A stretch of 64,000 bases of DNA from positions 310,001 through 374,000 of the forward strand of contig OX376642.1 in the NCBI GenBank assembly GCA_947383695.1, read 5' to 3'. The translations under genes were made by a program, and so were the position numbers. This DNA comes from Actinomycetes bacterium. Its GTDB lineage: Bacteria > Actinomycetota > Actinomycetes > Nanopelagicales > Nanopelagicaceae. Under the pieces are notes generated by a model. It saw only the letters and a program-made list of their open reading frames with translations. It was not told the origin of the DNA and searched no databases. Within the stretch, counting starts at the first letter, position 1; every line of letters starts with the position of its first letter. Of this stretch, positions 28,627-36,046 are shown one piece after another.

Positions 28627-30125
28627 TTGCTCGCCTCCGCAACTGTATTGAGAACATTGACTTTGTCGAACACCGCAGCCGGACATCCGTGGCTCACCGC
28701 CGCTACCTGACCAGGTTGTGCCTTACCGCAGTTAAATGCACCACCTAGAACATAGGTAGAAGGACCACCAACTGCTTTCATTGAGCCCCAGAAATCTGTA
28801 GTTGTTGCTTGGTAGGCAACATCTTTTAGCTGACCAACAAGCTTTCCATTCTTAATGCGGTGGAACTGCTGACCAGTAAATTGGAAGTTATAGCGCTGCA
28901 TATCAATTGACCATGATTTATCGCCCAAGATGTAAATACCGTCCTCGACAGACTCGATTAACTTCTCAAGAGTTGGTCCTGTTGGATTTGCCTGAAGTGA
29001 AACATTTGGCATGCGCTGGATAGGCACATGTGCAGGTGAATCAGAGTAAGCACAGCCATTACTGCGATCCTTGTTAACAGCAGCGGCAATTCTGCGATCT
29101 AGTTGGTAACCAACTAAAACACCATCTTTGACGATATCCCAGCGCTGCGCCGCAACACCTTCATCATCCCAACCAACTGTACTTAAGCCATGCTCGGTAC
29201 TGCGATCCCCAGTTACATTCATTAACTCAGATCCGTACTTCAAATTACCAAGCTTGTCCGGTGTTGCAAATGATGTACCTGCGTAATTGGCTTCATATCC
29301 AATTGCACGATCAAGTTCGGTCGCGTGACCAATTGACTCGTGAATAGTCAGCCAAAGATTTGATGGGTGGATCAAAAGATCGTAACGACCTGGTTCAACT
29401 GAAGGAGCTGCAACCTTTTCAGCAAGCAAAGTTGGAAGCTGCTCGATCTCTGCATCCCAATTCCAGATTGAGTTACCCATCCACTCCCAGCCGTAACCTG
29501 CAGGTTGAGCAAGGGTTCTCATAGATTCAAAACCATGATCACCAGTTGAAATCGCTTCGATCTGTGTTTGAACGCGAACACGTTGCTGTGTGGTGCTAGT
29601 TCCAGCAGAATCTGCATAATGCTTTTGTTCTTTCACATACATCGTGTGTGCGCTGGTGTGATTAACTCCCTTTGCGGCAAGCAACTTTGAACTTAGCGAA
29701 GCAAGGCGATCCTTCTTATCTGCATCTGTCACAGAGAATGGATCAATCTCGTAAGCAGAAACCCAGCTCTTCTTTGCATACACAGGTTCTGGAACTAGTG
29801 AAATTTCATCGGTAGACAGTGGCTTTGATGTTTTCGCCATCGCAACCGCTGTCAACGCCAACTTTTGCGCAGTTTCGACACTTACATCTGGTGATGAAGC
29901 AAAGCCCCATGCGCCATTAACAATGACGCGCACTCCTATTCCGAAGTTGGTCTCATCTGATTGAGTCTCAGGCTTTGCATCGCGCAGGGATAACAACCCT
30001 GTTCGAGTACGCTCAATACGCACATCGACATGAGATGCGCCCGCGCCGGTGGCTGTACTTATCGCCGCATCAGAGGTTTTTTCGAGAGGTAGAGCTAGGA
30101 AATCTGCATCAACAGTCGTAATCAT
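28623..30125 (-). CDS. TldD family metalloprotease
   Basis: A 500-residue TldD-type subunit. The zinc-binding HESIGHATELD motif (HExxxH) is intact near residue 240, and the C-terminal half includes NVSLQANPTGPTLEKL and GGAFNCGKAQPGQVAAVSHGCP. The start at 30125 is preferred to an ATG at 30149 because AGGGTGG lies at Shine-Dalgarno spacing from 30125. It is translationally coupled to the downstream TldE gene. No ribosomally made peptide substrate gene is seen nearby; housekeeping proteolysis is the default reading. Confidence 0.92.
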   Translation of the reverse strand: MITTVDADFLALPLEKTSDAAISTATGAGASHVDVRIERTRTGLLSLRDAKPETQSDETNFGIGVRVIVNGAWGFASSPDVSVETAQKLALTAVAMAKTSKPLSTDEISLVPEPVYAKKSWVSAYEIDPFSVTDADKKDRLASLSSKLLAAKGVNHTSAHTMYVKEQKHYADSAGTSTTQQRVRVQTQIEAISTGDHGFESMRTLAQPAGYGWEWMGNSIWNWDAEIEQLPTLLAEKVAAPSVEPGRYDLLIHPSNLWLTIHESIGHATELDRAIGYEANYAGTSFATPDKLGNLKYGSELMNVTGDRSTEHGLSTVGWDDEGVAAQRWDIVKDGVLVGYQLDRRIAAAVNKDRSNGCAYSDSPAHVPIQRMPNVSLQANPTGPTLEKLIESVEDGIYILGDKSWSIDMQRYNFQFTGQQFHRIKNGKLVGQLKDVAYQATTTDFWGSMKAVGGPSTYVLGGAFNCGKAQPGQVAAVSHGCPAAVFDKVNVLNTVAEASK

Positions 30126-30148
30126 GGGTGCCACCCTAAAGGAACTCA

Positions 30149-30178
30149 TTACATAGCGCTACTAATCTCGCGTACTCT
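30149..30178 (+). promoter_or_regulatory. Putative rnpB promoter
   Basis: TTACAT (30149-30154) and TACTCT (30173-30178) are separated by 18 bases. The -10 box ends about 8 bases before the predicted RNase P RNA 5' end. Confidence 0.5.
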
Positions 30179-30185
30179 TTACCGT

Positions 30186-30540
30186 AGAAGAGTCGCCCGG
30201 ATCACCGCGTTGTCGCAAGACACCGAGGAAAGTCCGGACTTCGCAGAGCAAGGCGGTGGGTAACTCCCACCCGGAGCAATCCGCGGGAACAGTGCAACAG
30301 AAAGTAAACCGCCAACGAAAGTTGGTAAGGGTGAAACGGTGGTGTAAGAGACCACCAGTAATTGCAGTAATGCAGTTAGCTATGTAAACCCCGCCTGAAG
30401 CAAGACCACGCAGTTGGCGTTTGAGAGCTGCTCGCTCGAGTCAACGGGTAGGTTGCTTGAATCTGTAAGCAATTACAGATCTAGATGGATGGTGATCCCT
30501 CGCAAGAGGACAGGATCCGGCTTATAGGGCGACTCTTCTT
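30186..30540 (+). ncRNA. rnpB: RNase P RNA, bacterial class A
   Basis: The catalytic RNA that trims tRNA 5' leaders. P1 is a perfect 13-bp helix between AGAAGAGTCGCCC (30186-30198) and GGGCGACTCTTCT (30527-30539). The universal cores are present: GAGGAAAGTCCGGAC near 30225 and CCGGCTTATAG near 30517. About 355 nt is normal for actinobacterial class A. Its last 25 bases are repeated twice downstream at 36010 and 42744, and a terminator starts 8 bases after its end. Confidence 0.96.
30516..30540 (+). repeat. att-like direct repeat, copy 1 (3' end of rnpB)
   Basis: These 25 bases begin TCCGGCTTATAGGG and end GACTCTTCTT. They include conserved region V and the 3' strand of P1 of RNase P RNA. The same 25 bases occur without mismatch at 36010-36034 and 42744-42768. 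Identity to the end of a structural RNA is the usual mark of a tyrosine-recombinase attachment site. Confidence 0.95.
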
Positions 30541-30547
30541 CCAATTA

Positions 30548-30590
30548 GGTGGGCGCAGGTTAAAACTGCGCTCACCTTTCTGCATTTTCC
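30548..30590 (+). terminator. rnpB terminator, copy 1
   Basis: GGTGGGCGCAG and CTGCGCTCACC make an 11-bp stem (one G-U pair) with a 7-base loop GTTAAAA, followed by a pyrimidine-rich tail with TTTCT and TTTTCC. It starts 8 bases past the end of rnpB. Confidence 0.85.
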
Positions 30591-30634
30591 TTGTACAAGT
30601 TGTTACATAACCTGTCGCAGATTTGAATGTTTTT

Positions 30635-30674
30635 ATGGGGAATCGATGGGCAAATATGGGCAGTTCGATGGGCA
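30635..30674 (+). repeat. Phased ATGGG(CA) direct repeats, possible recombinase arm sites
   Basis: ATGGG occurs at 30635, 30646, 30656 and 30668, the last three as ATGGGCA. The spacings of 11, 10 and 12 bases are about one helical turn each, so all copies face the same side of the DNA. Short GGGCA-type repeats beside an att core resemble arm-type sites of tyrosine integrases. Function is inferred. Confidence 0.6.
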
Positions 30675-30738
30675 GATTTCAACTACAAACAACATCCCAA
30701 AGTTGTTCCTACTCGGTCAATTTCCGAAACTCTTAGAA

Positions 30739-30797
30739 CGACTCTTCTTTAAATTAGGTGGGCGCAGGTTAAAACTGCGCTCACTTTTCTGTACTTT
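30739..30797 (+). repeat. Second, diverged copy of rnpB 3' end plus terminator
   Basis: CGACTCTTCTT (30739-30749) followed after two changed bases by AATTAGGTGGGCGCAGG and on to CTTTCC repeats the sequence at 30530-30590 with only a few differences. The stem GTGGGCGCAG/CTGCGCTCAC with loop GTTAAAA (30758-30784) is a second terminator. Upstream of the CGACTC block the match to rnpB becomes poor (TCTTAGAA instead of CTTATAGGG). Confidence 0.9.
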
Positions 30798-30866
30798 CCA
30801 TCACAATTCGTAAGCGAGCCGTCTCCAAATAGACCTAAAAAAGTTCTCATCTGGTAATTTATTGTC

Positions 30867-31262
30867 ATGGCTATGGTAATCAAGAGCAATAAGCGAATGA
30901 GCTTGCTCCTTGCCATTTTATTGGCTGTATTTTCAACTGGCATCGTGATTGCACATCAATGTCACTCAATGCAAAGCGATCAAGTAGCCATTCAAGCAAA
31001 CCATTCAGGAGATCACGTCGCTCCTACAACTTCAGTTAAGCCGCTCAGCGTTGCTTCTAGCTCAAATGCCTTAATGGATGCTGGGTGTGCAGTACTTTTC
31101 ATTGTTGTACTTTTGCTCGGACGAAAGCTCCATTATTTAAGAGCGCCAAGCTCTCAATTAAAAGAATATCTAACAAATGGTAGACGTTTAATTAGCGCGC
31201 AACGAAACCAATTTATACAACTTTCACTATCCCGCGCACAATTGGGAGTTATCCGCATCTAA
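30867..31262 (+). CDS. Small membrane-anchored protein with His/Cys motif, unknown function
   Basis: A 131-residue protein. Residues about 12-29 form a signal/anchor helix (SLLLAILLAVFSTGIVIA), directly followed by HQCHSMQ, a possible soft-metal-binding motif. A second hydrophobic stretch, AGCAVLFIVVLLLG, lies at about 72-86, and the C-terminal tail is basic. I do not recognise a firm family; it loosely resembles small actinobacterial proteins (DUF6153-like) found near copper-handling genes. It is the first gene of the element, 70 bases before the DUF305 gene. The role in copper binding is inference. Confidence 0.55.
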   Translation: MAMVIKSNKRMSLLLAILLAVFSTGIVIAHQCHSMQSDQVAIQANHSGDHVAPTTSVKPLSVASSSNALMDAGCAVLFIVVLLLGRKLHYLRAPSSQLKEYLTNGRRLISAQRNQFIQLSLSRAQLGVIRI

Positions 31263-31332
31263 TCCGTCTTCGATAGAAGTTACTGTTTTATTGACTAAAT
31301 AAACCAATTAATCACATCGAAAAGGATTCCAA

Positions 31333-31875
31333 ATGTTTAAGAAAATCGTATTTCTGCTTACCGTAATTTCCCTTCCATTCTTTATCCAACCCGCATCAGC
31401 AAGTTCTCATGCCAAGAGCTTGAAGAACTTAGGCATGAACGAAATTATGTTTGCGCAGAGCATGGCTCCTCATCACCAACAGGCAATAGAAATGTCCAAG
31501 ATGGCACTCAAAAATAGTGCTAGCCCAAAGGTTAAGAATTTGGCAAAGGCGATTATTTCTGCACAGAGTAAAGAAATGGCCCAGCTGAAATATTGGTTGA
31601 CTGCAACTAACTCGTCAATGACCATGGACCACGATATGGGTATGAGTGGAATGCTCCCTGAGAGCTCAATGACTACCTTGAAAAAACTCAAAGGTGGCAA
31701 ATTCGACAGGGCGTTTCTTCAATCGATGATTGCTCATCATGAAGGCGCTTTAGAGATGGTTTCTATGCTCGACGGTACAAAGAATGGTGAAGCCAAGAAG
31801 ATTGCGGTTGATATTCGGTCTGGACAATCAGCTGAAATCACTCTCATGAAGAAATTATTGGCTAAGAGTAAGTAA
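31333..31875 (+). CDS. DUF305 protein, secreted
   Basis: A 180-residue protein with a Sec signal peptide ending near PASASS. The mature part is a DUF305 (ferritin-like four-helix) domain with its two signature His/Met motifs, FAQSMAPHHQQAIEMSKMA and LQSMIAHHEGALEMV, and a Met-rich loop MTMDHDMGMSGM between them. DUF305 proteins commonly sit in copper or silver resistance clusters and probably bind metal outside the membrane. AAAAGGATTCC precedes the ATG. It is paralogous to the gene at 35302. Confidence 0.88.
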   Translation: MFKKIVFLLTVISLPFFIQPASASSHAKSLKNLGMNEIMFAQSMAPHHQQAIEMSKMALKNSASPKVKNLAKAIISAQSKEMAQLKYWLTATNSSMTMDHDMGMSGMLPESSMTTLKKLKGGKFDRAFLQSMIAHHEGALEMVSMLDGTKNGEAKKIAVDIRSGQSAEITLMKKLLAKSK

Positions 31876-31891
31876 GGTCCTAGGTCAATTT

Positions 31892-32890
31892 ATGAAAAGA
31901 GTCCTTGCCTTACTGCTCGTTGCAGTTTTCATGGCGCAGTCGATACAGGTACAGGCTGCGCAAACTGTGGCATCTGTGCAGCGCGAGATTGACCGACTGC
32001 GGACTCTGGCTGCAGAAAAATATGAAGCCGCGAATGAAGCAACCTTGAAAATTAAGGCACTTCAAAAAGAGAAAGGGGTGCTGCAACAGCGCGAGGAAGT
32101 AATTAAAAAAGAGCTGAGTACAGTCAGTAAAGTTTTAGCAAAAATTGCGATTTCTGAATATCAAGGAAGTGGTTTTGGTAAATCCTTTGAATTGCTTTTT
32201 TCCTCCGATCCAACGAAATATCTGATGGATGTATCTGTACTAGATAGTGTCAGTCGAGGATATTCGAAGCAGTTACGTGAGTACGTAGCTACCAAACAAA
32301 GAGTTCAAGCCACACAGTTAGTTTTGGGCGATCGTACTGCGCTACTACTTGTGGAACAAAAACGACTCAATCAACAAGTAACCCAAGCGAAGAGTGCCTT
32401 AGCAAAGGCAGAAAAACTTCTTAATTCACTTGCAAAGGCCGATAGAGAGCGTCTTCTTCGAGAAGAAACAGATCGAGAGAATAAGATTCTGATTGCTTCG
32501 AAAGGATATGCCGCTTCTTACAAAGGTGACAACACACGTGGGTCAATTGCCCTCAAGTTCGCCCTCCAACAAATAGGTGATATTTATGTTTGGGCCGCAG
32601 CGGGCCCAACTCGTTGGGACTGCTCAGGTCTGACGATGCGGGCATTTCAGGCGGCAGGAGTTTCGCTACCACATTCATCACGCATTCAAATTAAATATGG
32701 GAAGCCCATTTCTTACTCATCATTAAAGCCTGGGGATTTACTTTTCTTTGGTAAACCAATTAGCCATGTTTCGATCTATATGGGTGGTGGAAAAATGGTT
32801 CAAGCACCGCGGCCTGGGAAGAAGGTTGAAGTAGTTCCACTGACAAAGATGTTTGGAAGAAAACCATTCGTGGGGGCTACTAGGTTATGA
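31892..32890 (+). CDS. NlpC/P60 peptidoglycan hydrolase with coiled coil
   Basis: A 332-residue secreted protein. A signal peptide (MKRVLALLLVAVFMAQSIQVQA) is followed by a coiled coil at about 25-215 and a C-terminal NlpC/P60 domain. The catalytic Cys is in RWDCSGLTMRA and the His in ISHVSIYMGGG. The arrangement is that of RipA/PcsB-like D,L-endopeptidases that cut stem peptides, where the coiled coil usually holds the enzyme inactive until it is recruited. It overlaps the next, paralogous gene by 4 bases (ATGA). Confidence 0.9.
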   Translation: MKRVLALLLVAVFMAQSIQVQAAQTVASVQREIDRLRTLAAEKYEAANEATLKIKALQKEKGVLQQREEVIKKELSTVSKVLAKIAISEYQGSGFGKSFELLFSSDPTKYLMDVSVLDSVSRGYSKQLREYVATKQRVQATQLVLGDRTALLLVEQKRLNQQVTQAKSALAKAEKLLNSLAKADRERLLREETDRENKILIASKGYAASYKGDNTRGSIALKFALQQIGDIYVWAAAGPTRWDCSGLTMRAFQAAGVSLPHSSRIQIKYGKPISYSSLKPGDLLFFGKPISHVSIYMGGGKMVQAPRPGKKVEVVPLTKMFGRKPFVGATRL

Positions 32891-34101
32891 AGCTATTGCG
32901 TGTGAAGAAGTTACATTCAGTCCTCCTATCAATTAGTATCCTAACTACAATCTCGCCTGATGCATTTGGCGCTAATCACAAACCAACGCTTGCACAGATA
33001 GAAGCAGCCAAAAAACTTGAACTGCAGAAAAAACAAAATGCTGCTAATGCTGCTAAAAAACTTGTAGCTGCACAAGGAAGCCTTAGAAAACTTGCAGCGC
33101 TTGCTGCGGCGGTAAACAAAAGGTACCTGTCTGCCAAGAATGAATTAGCAGTAGCTGTGAAAGAATTAAATTCAGCGACGAAAGCTGTTCAAGCTGCCGA
33201 GGCTGAGGTCTCAGCAACTCACCGAAATATTGGAAAGTTAGCTGTCGCTGCATATATGACGGGAGGAAATATGGGAAATATTGAAACATTTCTTAGTGCA
33301 AACGGTCCACAAGATGTAATCGACACTATTTCCATTCTCGAAAATTTGGGCTCTAAGAACAAAGTTGCTCTCGAACAATTCAAGGCTGCAGAGATCATCG
33401 CGAAAGAGGCTAGAAAAGTTGCTGAAGCCGCTAAAGAGCTCCAATTGCGAGCAACTGAGAAGGTTGCGATAGCAAAGCAAGAAGCAGATTCTGTCCGTGA
33501 TGCTCAACAAAAGGAAGTGGACAAGCTTCAGGCCGTACAGGACAAGCTACAAAAGGAGTTAGCCTCGGCTAAAAAAGTAAGGCTAACACTCGAACAAAAA
33601 CGCCAACTCGCCATCCTTGAAGAAACAAGATCTAATGAAGCTACCAAAGCTCCAAACCAGGCTAAAGTTTGGAAGGGCGGTGGCCCAAACGGTGCGTCAT
33701 CTTCGAGAACAACTGTTGAGCAACGTCTGAAGGCGGTTGAATTTGCGAAGCGACAAGTTTTGGCAAAGAAACCATATGTGTGGGGTAGCGAAGGTCCTAA
33801 TTCTTTTGATTGCTCAGGTTTAGTTTATGCAGCCTACAAGTACGCAGGGCTTGGCTGGCCTAATTGGGATCGACTCAACTCAGGACTCTATTACACCTAT
33901 ACAAAACAAGTTCCAATCGCTGAAATGCAACCGGGCGACTTAATTTTTTACTCTTATAAAGGCACCCAGAGCACAATTCATCATATGAGCATCTATGCTG
34001 GAAATGGGATGATGTGGGAAGCAAGGTCTACTGCAACAGGCCTGAAGTATTCCAATATTTATAGTGTTCAAGGAATGATGCCATTTGCTGGCCGAGTTTA
34101 G
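32887..34101 (+). CDS. NlpC/P60 peptidoglycan hydrolase, second copy
   Basis: A 404-residue protein with signal peptide (to about residue 30), a long Ala/Lys-rich coiled coil (about 35-250) and an NlpC/P60 domain. The catalytic Cys is in SFDCSGLVYAAYK and the His in IHHMSIYAGNG. It is paralogous to the preceding gene but with a longer coiled coil and a linker rich in K, G and S around residue 260. Tandem NlpC/P60 genes recall the ripA-ripB pair of mycobacteria; presence inside an apparent mobile element is unusual. Confidence 0.9.
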   Translation: MKLLRVKKLHSVLLSISILTTISPDAFGANHKPTLAQIEAAKKLELQKKQNAANAAKKLVAAQGSLRKLAALAAAVNKRYLSAKNELAVAVKELNSATKAVQAAEAEVSATHRNIGKLAVAAYMTGGNMGNIETFLSANGPQDVIDTISILENLGSKNKVALEQFKAAEIIAKEARKVAEAAKELQLRATEKVAIAKQEADSVRDAQQKEVDKLQAVQDKLQKELASAKKVRLTLEQKRQLAILEETRSNEATKAPNQAKVWKGGGPNGASSSRTTVEQRLKAVEFAKRQVLAKKPYVWGSEGPNSFDCSGLVYAAYKYAGLGWPNWDRLNSGLYYTYTKQVPIAEMQPGDLIFYSYKGTQSTIHHMSIYAGNGMMWEARSTATGLKYSNIYSVQGMMPFAGRV

Positions 34102-34132
34102 AAGAAAATCATCAAACAGAGAATGGATTAAT

Positions 34133-34954
34133 ATGAAAACGCAAAATATTAAAAGTTTTAGGTTCAGATTTTCTTGCTTTGCAATTGTTGCACTGATGAC
34201 AGTAAACAACGGCGCTATCGCTCAGACGCTTGATTCCGTCTCACATATTCATCATGTAAAAGTTGTGGGCAACAAAGTTCTGGTAATGACTCACGAAGGT
34301 CTCTATGAGCTCGTTGGCAAAAATAATATGAAGTTAGTTGGGCAAGATAAAATTGATGTGATGGGGGTTACAACTTCAGGTAAGGATATATTTGCAAGCG
34401 GGCACCCTGCTCAAGGGTCAAAAGCGTTAAATCCTATCGGCCTCGTGAAGTCAACCGATGGCGGATTAAGTTGGAAATCTGTTTCGCTAGTCGGGAAAGT
34501 AGATTTCCACTTTCTAGAAGGTGCTGGGACTGATCTTTATGGTGCTGATTCGCAGAGTGGAAACTTGATGTATTCAGCAGATTCTGGAAAGAGTTGGAGC
34601 TCGCTAGGAGCAAACAGCTTTACAGATATTGCGGTTTCGCCAGATATGTCAGGTATTGCTGTGGCGATAAAGGGCTCTAAATTGCTCCTCACTAGGAATG
34701 CCCTTAAATCCACAAAAGAATTGAAAAGTACTCTCAAATTTACACAGGTCGAATGGCGCGATTCTGGCCTTTACGCTTTAAGTGGCACTTCTCTTTACAT
34801 GTCATCGGACCTTGGAAACAGCTGGAATAAGCTCAATATATTTAAAGGAGCTACTGGAATTCTTAGCGCCAGTGACCAGTTGATCTTGGTGACCGTGGGC
34901 TCAGATATCTATACATCAAAAAATATGGGTAAGATTTTTAGGAAAATTTCCTAA
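34133..34954 (+). CDS. Secreted BNR/sialidase-like beta-propeller protein (F510_1955-like)
   Basis: A 273-residue protein with signal peptide (FSCFAIVALMTVNNGAIAQ). The mature chain has repeated STDGGLSWK, SADSGKSWSS, SSDLGNSWNK and SKNMGKIFRK blocks, which are Asp-box (BNR) repeats of a beta-propeller. It begins with SHIHHVKVVGNKVLVMTHEGLYE, as in the F510_1955 family often annotated as glycosyl hydrolase and found near DUF305 and copper genes. No catalytic residues are evident. The start at 34133 is chosen because it begins the signal peptide and avoids overlap with the hydrolase gene. Confidence 0.78.
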   Translation: MKTQNIKSFRFRFSCFAIVALMTVNNGAIAQTLDSVSHIHHVKVVGNKVLVMTHEGLYELVGKNNMKLVGQDKIDVMGVTTSGKDIFASGHPAQGSKALNPIGLVKSTDGGLSWKSVSLVGKVDFHFLEGAGTDLYGADSQSGNLMYSADSGKSWSSLGANSFTDIAVSPDMSGIAVAIKGSKLLLTRNALKSTKELKSTLKFTQVEWRDSGLYALSGTSLYMSSDLGNSWNKLNIFKGATGILSASDQLILVTVGSDIYTSKNMGKIFRKIS

Positions 34955-35036
34955 AATAAGCAATTTCCTTTTTCTGTTTCGTGCATTCAATAGCAGATGG
35001 CGATCAGACTAGGTTTTGTAATCAAAGGAGAAATAC

Positions 35037-35243
35037 ATGGCAGAAAAGACTGTTGGAATAAAAGGAATGACATGTGGCCACTGTGAAGGCCGTGTAAGCA
35101 AGGAGATTATGGCAATTCCGGGTGTAATCAAAGTCGTTGCCAGTGCCGAAAATGGGAATGCCATTATCAGCGCTGACTCAGAAATACCACAGGACTCAAT
35201 CGAGCGAGCAGTGCAAGCGGCAGGATATTCCATAGTTCCTTAA
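35037..35243 (+). CDS. CopZ-like copper chaperone (HMA domain)
   Basis: A 68-residue single heavy-metal-associated domain with GMTCGHCEGRV (MxCxxC), the copper(I)-binding site of CopZ/Atx1 proteins. The beta-alpha-beta-beta-alpha-beta pattern and C-terminal AGYSIVP are typical. A good AAAGGAG lies 7 bases before the ATG. CopZ normally hands copper to a CopA-type ATPase or CopY/CsoR regulator, and neither is found in this window. It lies between the BNR protein and the second DUF305 gene. Confidence 0.93.
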   Translation: MAEKTVGIKGMTCGHCEGRVSKEIMAIPGVIKVVASAENGNAIISADSEIPQDSIERAVQAAGYSIVP

Positions 35244-35301
35244 GTCTGACAGAAAACTCTCAGAAACTGCGAGTATGGTTGCAATATCAAAGGGGTTAGA
35301 G

Positions 35302-35913
35302 ATGCAAATAAATATTGATAAGAAGACTGGTTCGCTCGTTGCAATCATCGTTGTTCTGCTTGGAATAATTCTAGGATTTTCAATAAGCAGGAATAGCGAC
35401 GAAGGATTCTTTGGGATGCGTGGAAACAATTCCATGGGTATGCGTCACAACTCAGGAACTGCCACATATACAGGTGCCGATGTGATGTTCTTGCAGATGA
35501 TGATTCCTCATCACCAGCAAGCGATTGATATTTCAAACATTGCTCTTAAAACATCAAAAGATTCAGAACTCCTTGCACTTGCAAACACAATTATCAAAGC
35601 CCAAACAGCAGAGATTGTTCAGATGAAGACCTGGCTAAAAGATGCAGGAGCCACCACCGACATGGGGCATTCAATGGGAATGGGTGGAATGCTTGATGAT
35701 GCTGAACTCTCTGCTCTTTCAGCAGCATCGGGAAAGAACTTCGATGCACTTTGGCTTAAAGGAATGATTGGACATCACGATGGTGCAATCCACATGACCA
35801 CAATGATTCGAGATGCGAGCAACCCTGATATCGAGATATTTGGTGAGAACGTTGTAAAGGATCAATCTGCCCAAATTGTTCAGATGAATGCAATGCTCAA
35901 GCGGATCGGATAA
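35302..35913 (+). CDS. DUF305 protein, membrane-anchored
   Basis: A 203-residue protein with an N-terminal anchor helix (SLVAIIVVLLGIILGFSI) and no clear cleavage site. The DUF305 motifs are FLQMMIPHHQQAIDIS and LKGMIGHHDGAIHMT, with MGHSMGMGGM between them; a Met/His-rich MRGNNSMGMRH follows the anchor. It probably binds copper or a similar metal outside the cell. Start 35302 has AAAGGGG at correct spacing; an ATG at 35275 does not. It is the last gene of element 1. Confidence 0.9.
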   Translation: MQINIDKKTGSLVAIIVVLLGIILGFSISRNSDEGFFGMRGNNSMGMRHNSGTATYTGADVMFLQMMIPHHQQAIDISNIALKTSKDSELLALANTIIKAQTAEIVQMKTWLKDAGATTDMGHSMGMGGMLDDAELSALSAASGKNFDALWLKGMIGHHDGAIHMTTMIRDASNPDIEIFGENVVKDQSAQIVQMNAMLKRIG

Positions 35914-35960
35914 GGCCGGTTTATTGAGAGGCTTTCATTTCGAGTGTTGTACAACTTTAT

Positions 35961-35980
35961 ATGGGAAAAAGTATGGAAAA
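35961..35980 (+). repeat. Phased ATGG(G)AAA motifs left of att copy 2
   Basis: ATGGGAAAAA at 35961 and ATGGAAAA at 35973 are 12 bases apart and 30 bases left of the second rnpB-end repeat. TTGTACAA (35947-35954), also present at 30591-30598, lies just before them. They may be degenerate arm sites like those at 30635-30674. Confidence 0.4.
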
Positions 35981-36009
35981 TCGGCCAAATTAGGCCCGAC
36001 GTGAATTCT

Positions 36010-36034
36010 TCCGGCTTATAGGGCGACTCTTCTT
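36010..36034 (+). repeat. att-like direct repeat, copy 2
   Basis: An exact copy of the last 25 bases of rnpB (TCCGGCTTATAGGG ... CTCTTCTT). The match with copy 3 extends three further bases (TAT). No other part of RNase P RNA is present here, so it is not a pseudogene of the whole RNA. Confidence 0.95.
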
Positions 36035-36040
36035 TATACT
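36035..36040 (+). promoter_or_regulatory. Putative -10 box at the att junction for the EamA gene
   Basis: TATACT directly follows the att repeat and ends 6 bases before the ATG at 36047, fitting a leaderless transcript. The -35 region would lie inside the rnpB-derived repeat. Confidence 0.4.
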
Positions 36041-36046
36041 CAGTAA

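Larger units (their letters stand above)
30541..30750 (+). mobile_element. Remnant (~0.2 kb) of an element inserted at rnpB
   Basis: This interval lies between the true rnpB end and a diverged copy of the same end (30739-30750). It contains a terminator, the 8-base palindrome TTGTACAA (30591-30598) and four phased ATGGG motifs, but no gene. I infer it is the end region left after an integrative element was deleted; no recombinase remains. Confidence 0.5.
30751..36034 (+). mobile_element. Putative integrative element 1 (~5.3 kb) at rnpB, envelope/copper cargo
   Basis: The interval runs from the diverged rnpB-end copy to the exact copy at 36010-36034. It carries seven genes, all on the plus strand: a small His/Cys membrane protein, DUF305, two NlpC/P60 proteins, a BNR-type secreted protein, a CopZ-like protein and a second DUF305. 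No integrase, transposase or conjugation gene is present, so either it is mobilised in trans or it is fixed. Boundaries are inferred from the repeats. Confidence 0.62.

Noticed and set aside
28627-28686. 20-residue N-terminal extension of the TldE protein
   Set aside because: It would run through the end of tldD in another frame; the GTG overlapping the tldD stop is the standard coupled start.
30591-30598. TTGTACAA palindrome, also at 35947-35954, as a shared element-end signal
   Set aside because: Eight bases are too few to be convincing and no copy is seen near att copy 3; noted only as a minor similarity.
36010-36034. Second rnpB pseudogene
   Set aside because: Only the last 25 bases of rnpB are present; nothing upstream resembles the rest of the RNA, so an attachment site is the better reading.
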